Positions 1 to 5,339 of a DNA stretch of 5,339 bases are shown in pieces. Each line of letters begins with the position of its first letter. The stretch's first letter is position 1. Source of the DNA: JAVBUP01 sp031555175 (GTDB lineage: Bacteria; Bacillota_I; Bacilli_A; Erysipelotrichales; Coprobacillaceae). The DNA lies in the NCBI GenBank assembly GCA_031555175.1, contig JAVBUP010000070.1, forward strand, positions 1-5,339, given 5' to 3'. The notes under the pieces are model-generated. The model had not been told where the DNA came from and did not search any database. It was given only the letters and a program-made list of their open reading frames with translations. The position numbers and the translations under genes were made by a program.

Positions 1-50
1 TCAACCATCTGCATCGTTTTTTTATTCGCATTAGAATGTTTAGAAATCAT
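1..50 (-). CDS. 5' end of an unidentified gene, cut by the window edge
   Basis: Reading leftwards from an ATG at 50-48, an open frame gives MISKHSNANKKTMQMV before the window ends. A good Shine-Dalgarno match, AGGTGAT (61-55), lies 4 nt before the ATG, which is the main reason to believe this start. A TATAAT at 73-68 could be a -10 box, but no convincing -35 is seen and the leader would be only about 10 nt. The visible 16 residues are basic and polar, with no signal peptide or membrane segment, and I do not recognise the family. The gene lies downstream of the CBS-domain gene on the same strand, separated from it by a terminator hairpin, so it is probably transcribed separately. Seen: start, RBS and open frame. 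Inferred: that it is a real protein gene. Confidence 0.6.
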   Translation of the reverse strand, partial: MISKHSNANKKTMQMV

Positions 51-97
51 AGTTATCACCTATCTATATTATATCAAATATCCTTTTATCACTGTAT

Positions 98-128
98 AAA
101 AAAAGACAAAGTACCTCAATACTTTGTC
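98..128 (-). terminator. Rho-independent terminator of the CBS-domain gene
   Basis: A perfect 9-bp stem, GACAAAGTA (105-113) with TACTTTGTC (120-128), encloses a 6-nt loop. On the minus strand it is followed directly by seven T residues (complement of 98-104). The stem is not GC-rich, but a perfect stem plus T-tract about 40 nt behind the CBS gene stop codon is the expected arrangement. It works only for minus-strand transcription, because on the plus strand the hairpin is followed by mixed sequence. Confidence 0.75.
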
Positions 129-137
129 AACAGTCTG

Positions 138-162
138 AACACTAACCGTAACGGTTAGTGTT
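138..162. repeat. Perfect palindrome with 12-bp arms and one central base
   Basis: AACACTAACCGT (138-149) and ACGGTTAGTGTT (151-162) are exact reverse complements around a single base at 150. The palindrome begins 6 nt beyond the CBS gene stop codon and is followed 9 nt later by the T-tailed terminator hairpin. As RNA it could form a stem of about 10 bp with a 5-nt loop, which may stabilise the mRNA 3' end. As DNA it has the symmetry of a dimeric repressor site. On the plus strand it is followed by TTTTAGTTT, so weak termination of plus-strand transcripts is possible, but no plus-strand gene is seen upstream. Function is not known from the sequence. Confidence 0.7.
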
Positions 163-167
163 TTAGT

Positions 168-644
168 TTATAAGATAAAATCATCTATTTTGACACTATC
201 ATGGGGATTACCATTTTCAAATATCATATAATCAGGATGAGTTACTTGCGTTTCATAAATCTTGTTTAAAGTTGTTGCAAAGTCTGGATGTTTGATGCAA
301 TCTTTGATACCAATTACACCAATAATTGTTCCATTATCCATAATCGGTATCCTCTTAACTTGATATTTAGCCATTTTTTCCAATACAATTTTTATATCTT
401 CATCTTTACTAGCAATCGTTAAGCCATGACTTGTACAAGTTGCTTCTACAGTATTTCCAATACAATTTCTGGCAACTGCTCTTATAACAATATCACGATC
501 AGTTATGACACCAAATAATAAATCATTTTTCATTACTGGCAAAAAACCAATGCGGTATTTATCCATAATCTTACAAGCTTCAATGACACTTTCATCGCTA
601 TTTATCGTATAAACATTTCTATTCATTACTTCATTTACTTTCAT
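168..644 (-). CDS. Two-CBS-domain protein
   Basis: This 158-residue protein is essentially a tandem CBS (Bateman) module. CBS1 covers about residues 6-57 and ends in GVITDRDI (45-52). CBS2 covers about 69-118 and carries VKRIPIMD (96-103) and GVIGIKD (109-115). In this family the Asp of the GVxT/GxxD end motif commonly contacts the ribose of an adenine nucleotide, so binding of AMP, ATP or a related ligand is likely; the ligand cannot be read from sequence. It resembles stand-alone CBS proteins of Bacilli such as YhcV and YlbB. No enzyme, transporter or membrane domain is attached, so it probably acts as a soluble sensor on a partner. A 40-residue tail (119-158) rich in acidic and aromatic residues is unassigned. 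The start at 644 is supported by GAGGTG (655-650), 5 nt upstream. The gene stands divergent to the sporulation pair and ends at tandem hairpins, which suggests a monocistronic unit. Confidence 0.88.
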   Translation of the reverse strand: MKVNEVMNRNVYTINSDESVIEACKIMDKYRIGFLPVMKNDLLFGVITDRDIVIRAVARNCIGNTVEATCTSHGLTIASKDEDIKIVLEKMAKYQVKRIPIMDNGTIIGVIGIKDCIKHPDFATTLNKIYETQVTHPDYMIFENGNPHDSVKIDDFIL

Positions 645-724
645 AATAACACCTCATAATTATAGTGTGTATTAATATGAGTTTTATTCTCTTGTTTAAA
701 AACATATTATATAGTGGTGGTTGT

Positions 725-1411
725 ATGAAGAAAAAAATATATATTTTCTTAACGTTATTAACTGTAGTAGTTACAATAGTTTATTCACTGGTTCAACACT
801 ATGTATCCCCAATCATTTATGAGTATGGTGATATTGAAGTTAAACGTTTTTTAAGCGCTATTGTTAACACCAGTTTGTCAGAGGATATAATTGAGTTAAT
901 TGATAAAGATATTATTACTGTTGAAAGAGACCATACTGGTGATATCTCTGCTGTAAATTTCGAGATGGCTTTAGTTAATACGATTTCTAATCGCATTGCG
1001 GCCCATGTACAGAATTTACTAATCAAAGTAGAAGAGGGCACGATAGAGGAATTTGATATTAGTAATAATAATCTTAACTATAAAATTACAGATTTGAAGA
1101 AAGGCATAGTAGCAAAAATCCCAATGGGAGTAGCATTAAAAAATCCGCTATTTGCAGATGTTGGTCCGGACATTCCTGTTCGATATCAACTTATTGGCAG
1201 CGTTGATTGTGATGTAAAGACTGATATAAAAGATTATGGGATTAATCATGTCATGGCTGAAATCTATATAATAATAGAAGTGAAAATGCGTGTGTTTATA
1301 CCTGGACTATCACAAGAAATTACAGCTTATTCTAAAGTTCCATTGGCTAGTCGATTAATAAAAGGGGCAGTACCATACTATTACTATACTAACGGTAATA
1401 AAGTGAGCTAA
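725..1411 (+). CDS. yunB: Sporulation protein YunB
   Basis: The 228-residue product has a short basic N-terminus (MKKK) and one hydrophobic helix at about residues 5-23. That predicts a membrane-anchored protein with its bulk outside the cytoplasm. The C-terminal half carries the blocks I associate with YunB: IPMGVALKNPLFADVGPDIP (132-151), GINHVMAEIYI (172-182) and VPLASRLIKGAVPYYY (205-220). B. subtilis YunB is about 254 residues, is made in the mother cell during sporulation and has no known biochemical activity. The frame is open upstream to an ATG at 665, but I chose 725. It has a ribosome site (AGTGGTGG, 713-720) at suitable spacing, and the MKKK-plus-helix start is typical, while the 20 extra residues give an odd Cys-containing hydrophobic leader. 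The yutH-like gene follows after 28 bp on the same strand, which suggests an operon. No clear sporulation sigma promoter could be assigned. Confidence 0.87.
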   Translation: MKKKIYIFLTLLTVVVTIVYSLVQHYVSPIIYEYGDIEVKRFLSAIVNTSLSEDIIELIDKDIITVERDHTGDISAVNFEMALVNTISNRIAAHVQNLLIKVEEGTIEEFDISNNNLNYKITDLKKGIVAKIPMGVALKNPLFADVGPDIPVRYQLIGSVDCDVKTDIKDYGINHVMAEIYIIIEVKMRVFIPGLSQEITAYSKVPLASRLIKGAVPYYYYTNGNKVS

Positions 1412-1439
1412 TAATTCATAGAATAAAGTGGGTGATTGT

Positions 1440-2330
1440 ATGAAGGATTTTCTATATGAATATTATCGCATTTATCCTGATACTATTATCGATGGGTATT
1501 TTAGCTTAAATGGTTACCATTATTTATTATTGGTATGTGAGTTGCAAGAAACAGAATTAGGGGAATTAATACAATTAAATAATCAAATTGCTTATAATGT
1601 AAAGAAGGACAATGTTTTTATTATTAAAACGATTAGCAATGATTATTTGTCTATATATGAGCAACAAGCTTATATTCTAATATGTTTTAAAGAAAGAGAA
1701 ATAGGCTATGATGAATTACTAGAGATGAATAATAAGGTGAAATCTGGTTCAAAGATTGATCTTAGTGCCATTCAAGCACTATGGGAAAAGAAAATGGACT
1801 TTGTAGAGCAAATTTATTTACCAAGTCTAAATTTAAAAGATACTAATTATGAAAGGTTAGTAGCTATCACATCATTCTATCTAGGACTAGCGGAGAATGC
1901 TATTGAATATTTAGTTGATACGATTTATGATTTTGAATCATTAGGAATTGAGTCTTATCTATGTCATAAACGTATCAATCGTTTCAATGTATTTGAACTT
2001 TATAATCCACTTAATTATATCTTTGATTGTAAAGCTAGAGATATTGGAGAGATGATTAAAAGTAACACAATTGACTTAGATACATTTAAGATTTTGTTGC
2101 AACATTTGCAATTAAATCAAAAAGAATATCATTATTTAATGGCGCGAGTACTATTTCCTAGTCAATTCTTTGATCTGATTGAAGAGAATTATTATCGTAA
2201 AACGAACATTAATGAAATGATTCTTTCTTACTATCATAAAATTAGGCTTGAAGAGTTAAAGGTAAAAGAAGTATATTTTACACTTAATGCTATAACTACA
2301 TTACGACCAATCGATTGGTTATTGAGATAA
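1440..2330 (+). CDS. YutH-like spore coat-associated protein (CotS family, pseudokinase-like)
   Basis: This 296-residue soluble protein has the pattern of the YutH branch of the CotS/aminoglycoside-phosphotransferase-like fold. Supporting blocks are AITSFYLGLAENAIEYLVDT (142-161), SYLCHKRIN (172-180) and NPLNYIFDCKARDIGEMIK (189-207). The last corresponds to the family pattern of an aromatic-rich stretch, then Asp, then xxxRDxxE. In true kinases of this fold the catalytic loop reads HGD; here H176 is followed by KR, so phosphotransfer is unlikely and a structural or assembly role in the spore coat is the better guess. It is somewhat shorter than B. subtilis YutH (about 339 residues). The ATG at 1440 is preferred over an in-frame GTG at 1428 because that GTG lies inside the Shine-Dalgarno stretch GTGGGTGAT. 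It follows yunB by 28 bp and ends 2 bp before a hairpin. The family assignment rests on remembered motifs, so it is moderately sure. Confidence 0.68.
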   Translation: MKDFLYEYYRIYPDTIIDGYFSLNGYHYLLLVCELQETELGELIQLNNQIAYNVKKDNVFIIKTISNDYLSIYEQQAYILICFKEREIGYDELLEMNNKVKSGSKIDLSAIQALWEKKMDFVEQIYLPSLNLKDTNYERLVAITSFYLGLAENAIEYLVDTIYDFESLGIESYLCHKRINRFNVFELYNPLNYIFDCKARDIGEMIKSNTIDLDTFKILLQHLQLNQKEYHYLMARVLFPSQFFDLIEENYYRKTNINEMILSYYHKIRLEELKVKEVYFTLNAITTLRPIDWLLR

Positions 2331-2332
2331 AA

Positions 2333-2358
2333 GGCGCTGCATTTAAAAATGCAACGCC
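2333..2358. terminator. Hairpin terminator between convergent genes
   Basis: GGCG (2333-2336) pairs with CGCC (2355-2358) and TGCATT (2338-2343) pairs with AATGCA (2348-2353), leaving a single C/A mismatch and a loop of about 4 nt. On the minus strand it is followed by TTTTATC (complement of 2332 downwards) and serves the metallophosphoesterase gene, whose stop codon is 6 nt upstream. On the plus strand it starts 2 nt after the YutH-like stop codon, but only a weak tract (CATGTTTTATT) follows. It is therefore probably bidirectional and stronger for the minus strand. Confidence 0.8.
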
Positions 2359-2364
2359 CATGTT

Positions 2365-3207
2365 TTATTCAGGAATTAATGTAAAGATATAGACATCAGA
2401 TGATGTACCAAAACGAATCTGCTTATCTGATTCCATGCCTATACCACTAGAAACGAATAATTGTTTATTGTTTTCAGTGTAAGTACCATGGTAGTAAGTC
2501 TTGGCTCCTTCAATAGTAGAGAGAGAACCAATAAATGGTAAGTAGATATAACCCCCATGACTGTGCCCAGCAACAGTAATATCAATACTACTATTCTTAA
2601 TATCAGCGAAATAGTCTGGATGATGAACAAATGCAAACTTGAATGTATCAGCATATTTAACATCTAAAATATTATCTATGTTACCCGTATTTTCCAAACC
2701 AACAAAAGTAATATAACTATCATTAGAGTAGATTGGTCTAGATACATTTCTTAATGGTTCAAAACCAGAGTCTTCAAGGATAGTAATGGTATTTGTGAGA
2801 TCGCTATAATCATTTTCTCCCAGAACAGCAAATTTACCCATTGGTCCTTTCAATAAGGATAGTATAGAGATTACTTTCTCTTTTTCATAGATAGTAGTAT
2901 CGAATAAATCACCACCAAAGACAATAATATCAGCCTGTCTATCATTGATACCATTGACTAATGATTGAAGTCTATCAATATCATTTTCATCTTTAATATC
3001 TAAATCACTAAAATATGCGATTTTGATATCTTTAAAAGTAGCAGGAATCTTTGTAGAAGTTATCGTTTTATTTAGATAACTAATTTTACTGGGTAATATA
3101 TTAGTGCTATAAATAACTGTGAAAAGTAAAGATATAGTTATAAGAGCTAAACCAAGAACAATAAATGATCTTGGCTTAATTCTTTTTTTATGTTTCTTTT
3201 TAGCCAT
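2365..3207 (-). CDS. Membrane-anchored calcineurin-like metallophosphoesterase with altered site residues
   Basis: The 280-residue product starts with a strongly basic stretch (MAKKKHKKRIKPR) and one transmembrane helix at about 14-34. The catalytic domain should then face outward, as in YkuE-type enzymes. The family blocks occur in order: FSDLD (66-70), GGDLFD (98-103), LGENDY (129-134), FVHHPDYF (193-200), AGHSHGGYIYLP (213-224) and SSGIG (253-257). D68, D100, H195, H215 and H217 are kept. However, the usual SDLH is SDLD (D70 for His) and the usual GNHD is GEND (E131 and N132 for Asn and His), so metal binding and catalysis may differ from typical members. The substrate is unknown. The start codon overlaps the RNase J stop codon as TAATG and has no good ribosome site of its own, so translation is probably coupled to RNase J. 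The family is sure; activity is not. Confidence 0.86.
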   Translation of the reverse strand: MAKKKHKKRIKPRSFIVLGLALITISLLFTVIYSTNILPSKISYLNKTITSTKIPATFKDIKIAYFSDLDIKDENDIDRLQSLVNGINDRQADIIVFGGDLFDTTIYEKEKVISILSLLKGPMGKFAVLGENDYSDLTNTITILEDSGFEPLRNVSRPIYSNDSYITFVGLENTGNIDNILDVKYADTFKFAFVHHPDYFADIKNSSIDITVAGHSHGGYIYLPFIGSLSTIEGAKTYYHGTYTENNKQLFVSSGIGMESDKQIRFGTSSDVYIFTLIPE

Positions 3208-4973
3208 TACTTTTTATTCATTACAACTGGAATAATCATAGGATTTCGTTTAGTCTTTTCATAGAAATAAGCACTTAAGGTATCACGAACAGTATTTTTT
3301 ATCTCACCGAAAGTAGTTTTGCTGGCGATTAATTTAGTTAAAGCAGCTTGTACTTTATATTCTGCTTCTCTAATCATATCAAAGTTATCTTTCATGTACA
3401 CAAAACCACGAGAGACGATTACTGGTCTTGATAATAGAACACCAGTTCTAGAATCCATGGCAATAACAACTGAAACTAACCCATCTTCAGATAGAATCTT
3501 ACGGTCTCTAATAACAGCTGTTGATAATCCGGTAATATCATTTCCATCAACATAGATGTCATCTGCGTGGACCCTTGGACCTCTAAAGACAGTTTCATCA
3601 CGTAGATAAAGCACATCGCCATTTCCTAATACAAATGTATTTTCTTCTGGTATACCCACTTCTTGAGCTAGTTGTGAATGAATCTTCAACATACGATACT
3701 CCCCATGTACTGGGAAGAAATATTTCGGTTTAAGTAGCAGCATCATTAATTTTAGTTCTTCTTGTGAGGCATGACCAGAAGTATGCAGGGTATTGATTAA
3801 GGCATTGGTAATTACCTTAGCCCCTCCACGAGTTAATCTATTAACAACTCTATTTACAGAAGCACCATTTCCAGGAATTGGGCTACTTGAAAATATTACT
3901 GTGTCGCCTGGTTTAATGTGAATATGACGATGCGTTCCATTTGCGATTCTTGATAAAGCCGCTAATGTTTCTCCCTGACTTCCTGTACACAGAATTAAGA
4001 TTTTCTCATCAGGTAAACGTCGAGCTTCTTCGGGTTTAATAAATGCAGCTTCTGGAGCTTTGATATAACCCAATTTTCTTGATGTTTGAATTACATTTTC
4101 CATTGAACGACCAAACACCATAATTTTGCGATCAAACTTTAGCGCTGCTTCGATGATTTGTTGGACACGATGTACATTCGAGGCAAAAGTTGCCACGATT
4201 AATCGCCCTTCAGTTTTTCTAAAGATATCTCTAACTGATGTAGCCACTTTACGTTCGCTGACAGAAAAGTTTTCTACCTCAGCATTAGTTGAGTCACTCA
4301 TTAATAATGTGACACCTGACATACCTAGGAAAGCCATAATATCTAAATCCGCTTTCTCCCCCACTGGAGTTAAATCAAATTTAAAATCTCCTGTTGTGAC
4401 AATTCTCCCGTTTGGGGTATTGATTACAATTCCCATTGATTCTGGGATTGAATGGTTTGTTTTAAAGAAACCAATATTAAAATGTTTAGTTACAACCTTA
4501 GACTGATCATTGATTAAAATAAACTTTGTTTGATTTGTTAAACGTTTCTCATCTAATTTCCTTTTAATTAGCTCAGTCGCTAACGGAGTAGCGTAGATAA
4601 AAGGTACTGGTAACGTTTGGATTAAGAAGGGGATGCCTCCAATGTGATCCTCATGACCATGAGTAATAATTAATGCCTTTATTTTCTTGCTATTTCTTAC
4701 TAAATATGAATAGTCAGGGATGATATAGTCGATACCTGGCAATTCATCTTCACCAAATTTGACACCAGAATCAATAATTATTATTTCATCTTGATGCTCA
4801 ATACAATACATGTTCTTTCCAACTTCATTTAATCCACCTAATGCATAAACTTTAGTATCATTGATATGATCTATATTATGGTTTTCGTTATTATTGTGAT
4901 AGTTATTTTGTTTTTGATTGTTTGATTTGTTATATGGTTTTTTTGGATTTTTATTATACTTATTTTGTTCCAT
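3207..4973 (-). CDS. rnjA: Ribonuclease J (RNase J1-like)
   Basis: RNase J is a zinc-dependent beta-CASP metallo-beta-lactamase nuclease with endonuclease and 5'-3' exonuclease activity in mRNA decay and rRNA maturation. This 588-residue protein shows ALGGLNEVGKN (44-54), the metal motif HGHEDH (105-110), THSIP-like NHSIP (173-177), GDFKFD (195-200), the beta-CASP blocks SDSTNAE (226-232) and TGSQGE (330-335), PIPGNGASVNR (365-375), HTSGH (397-401) and PVHGEYRM (421-428), and the C-terminal YEKTKRNPMIIPVVM (571-585). The complete HGHEDH fits an active J1 type; B. subtilis J2 has a degenerate HGHDEN. The protein is longer than B. subtilis J1 (555) mainly through an Asn/Lys-rich tail at residues 1-38, absent from the J1 I know. 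The start is fixed by AAAGGAG (4985-4979), 5 nt upstream. A TATAAT promoter lies at 5000-5028. The metallophosphoesterase gene follows with a 1-nt overlap. Confidence 0.96.
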   Translation of the reverse strand: MEQNKYNKNPKKPYNKSNNQKQNNYHNNNENHNIDHINDTKVYALGGLNEVGKNMYCIEHQDEIIIIDSGVKFGEDELPGIDYIIPDYSYLVRNSKKIKALIITHGHEDHIGGIPFLIQTLPVPFIYATPLATELIKRKLDEKRLTNQTKFILINDQSKVVTKHFNIGFFKTNHSIPESMGIVINTPNGRIVTTGDFKFDLTPVGEKADLDIMAFLGMSGVTLLMSDSTNAEVENFSVSERKVATSVRDIFRKTEGRLIVATFASNVHRVQQIIEAALKFDRKIMVFGRSMENVIQTSRKLGYIKAPEAAFIKPEEARRLPDEKILILCTGSQGETLAALSRIANGTHRHIHIKPGDTVIFSSSPIPGNGASVNRVVNRLTRGGAKVITNALINTLHTSGHASQEELKLMMLLLKPKYFFPVHGEYRMLKIHSQLAQEVGIPEENTFVLGNGDVLYLRDETVFRGPRVHADDIYVDGNDITGLSTAVIRDRKILSEDGLVSVVIAMDSRTGVLLSRPVIVSRGFVYMKDNFDMIREAEYKVQAALTKLIASKTTFGEIKNTVRDTLSAYFYEKTKRNPMIIPVVMNKK

Positions 4974-4978
4974 ATATA

Positions 4979-4985
4979 CTCCTTT
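4979..4985 (-). promoter_or_regulatory. Strong ribosome binding site of RNase J
   Basis: AAAGGAG, a near-consensus Shine-Dalgarno, lies 5 nt before the ATG at 4973. It fixes the start of RNase J so that the Asn-rich N-terminal tail is included in the protein. The other genes in the window use GGTG-type sites, so this one is the strongest here. Confidence 0.85.
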
Positions 4986-4999
4986 CTTTTAACTAATTT

Positions 5000-5028
5000 A
5001 TTATACCATAAATTAATGGTTTTCTAAA
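5000..5028 (-). promoter_or_regulatory. Sigma-A-type promoter for the RNase J operon
   Basis: On the minus strand a perfect -10 TATAAT (5005-5000) is preceded, with a 17-bp spacer, by TTTAGA (5028-5023), a 4/6 match to TTGACA. Predicted transcription starts near 4993 and gives a leader of about 20 nt containing the AAAGGAG ribosome site. Chance TATAAT matches are common in AT-rich DNA, but the spacing to the gene is right. Confidence 0.6.
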
Positions 5029-5057
5029 CAAAATTAGGAAATAACTATAAAGAATAA

Positions 5058-5339
5058 TGTATATTTGTAAATGATGTGAAACAGTTTTATATATAAAAAG
5101 TGATATTTATATTAGTTTATATTTAAGGAGTAGTTGTCTTTGTTCTTTCGGTGTTTTGTAGTTCGGTACAGCCATAGGGATATTATTCGATCTCTTAAGA
5201 TAGTGGGCTGCTTGATATCTTAAATCTTCAAGAGAGTAGAATGTTAATGTCTTATAGAATCTTTCATTATCGTTACGATGTGATCGTTCTACTTTACCAT
5301 TATGTCTTGGTGTCCTTGGTCTTATTCTATGATGATATA
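5058..5339. mobile_element. One end of an IS481-like insertion sequence (rest beyond the window)
   Basis: A transposase 3' end occupies 5107-5339. Between it and the RNase J promoter the plus strand reads TGTATATTTGTAAATGATGT (5058-5077), followed by GAAACAG. This begins with TGT and looks like the terminal inverted repeat of an IS. The exact boundary at 5058 is inferred, because the opposite end is outside the window and neither the repeat nor a target duplication can be checked. A 14-bp AT-only palindrome (5085-5098) lies between the putative end and the transposase stop codon. Confidence 0.5.
5107..5339 (-). CDS. IS481-like transposase, C-terminal part (cut by the window edge)
   Basis: An open frame enters from the right edge and ends at TAA (5109-5107), giving the last 76 residues of a DDE transposase. 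The visible part begins YHHRIRPRTPRHNGKVERSH, which holds the catalytic glutamate in the typical NGKVERSHR context. It continues with NDNERFY, FYSLEDLRYQAAHYLKRSNN and NYKTPKEQRQLL, the pattern of the C-terminal end of IS481-family rve transposases. The frame is intact with no stop or shift in this segment, so the copy may be functional; the N-terminal HTH and first two Asp residues lie outside. It is transcribed toward RNase J, and no convincing terminator separates them. Seen: the frame and motifs. Known family: IS481/DDE. Inferred: that the element is complete. Confidence 0.85.
   Translation of the reverse strand, partial: YHHRIRPRTPRHNGKVERSHRNDNERFYKTLTFYSLEDLRYQAAHYLKRSNNIPMAVPNYKTPKEQRQLLLKYKLI

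Noticed and set aside
703..711. CATATTATA resembling a sigma-K -10 box before yunB
   Set aside because: Transcription would begin near 718, inside the ribosome site, and no matching -35 element was seen. Such strings are frequent in AT-rich DNA.
665..724. Upstream ATG giving YunB 20 more residues
   Set aside because: No ribosome site at a suitable distance, and the added residues would place an odd hydrophobic leader before the normal MKKK-plus-helix start.
817..1041. 74-codon minus-strand open frame
   Set aside because: Lies opposite yunB and has no recognisable protein features; an antisense shadow of a conserved gene.
1428..1439. In-frame GTG start for the YutH-like protein
   Set aside because: The GTG is part of the Shine-Dalgarno stretch for the ATG at 1440, so initiation at 1440 fits better.
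2439..2663. 74-codon minus-strand open frame rich in Leu and Ile
   Set aside because: It is an alternative frame of the metallophosphoesterase gene, whose conserved motifs occupy this stretch; the hydrophobic look comes from base composition.
3319..3555. 78-codon plus-strand open frame
   Set aside because: Antisense to the conserved C-terminal part of RNase J, with no ribosome site or family resemblance.
4126..4506. 126-codon plus-strand open frame
   Set aside because: Antisense to the RNase J catalytic and beta-CASP core, which is fully conserved in its own frame.
5085..5098. AT-only palindrome TTTTATATATAAAA as a terminator for the transposase
   Set aside because: It has no G-C pairs and no following T-tract beyond the repeat itself, so a stable terminator stem is unlikely.
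1..5339. CRISPR array, tRNA, rRNA, riboswitch or toxin-antitoxin system
   Set aside because: No regularly spaced repeats, no tRNA-like or rRNA stretches, no leader long enough for a riboswitch, and no small gene pair with toxin-antitoxin features was seen.

Overview
The window is strongly AT-rich (about one third G+C by eye) and uses the standard code. It comes from a low-GC Firmicute with endospore genes: two plus-strand genes look like the sporulation protein YunB and a YutH/CotS-type spore-coat protein. The RNase J is closest to the Bacillus J1 type. A Bacilli-related lineage of very low GC (for example a Turicibacter/Haloplasma-like group) would fit, but that placement is inference and the sequence does not prove it.

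Layout. At the left edge (1-50, minus) is the 5' end of a gene that runs out of the window. Positions 98-162 hold two hairpins, one a good minus-strand terminator and the other a perfect 12-bp-arm palindrome. They lie just behind a two-CBS-domain protein gene (168-644, minus). An 80-bp divergent gap separates this gene from a plus-strand sporulation pair, yunB (725-1411) and a yutH-like gene (1440-2330). This pair converges on a minus-strand unit across a hairpin terminator (2333-2358). The minus unit is RNase J (3207-4973) followed by a membrane-anchored metallophosphoesterase (2365-3207), joined by a TAATG stop/start overlap. It has a recognisable vegetative-type promoter at 5000-5028. At the right edge (5107-5339, minus) is the 3' end of an IS481-like transposase gene, so an insertion sequence sits just upstream of the RNase J promoter.

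How it works together. The plus pair is likely a small sporulation operon (mother-cell/coat functions). The minus pair is likely a growth-phase operon for RNA turnover plus a phosphoesterase of unknown substrate. The CBS gene is probably its own transcription unit.

Nothing here amounts to a clear new defence or other multi-gene system. The points most worth a second look are the altered metal-site residues of the metallophosphoesterase, the Asn-rich N-terminal tail of RNase J, the IS next to the RNase J promoter, the perfect palindrome at 138-162 and the pseudokinase-like features of the YutH-like protein.
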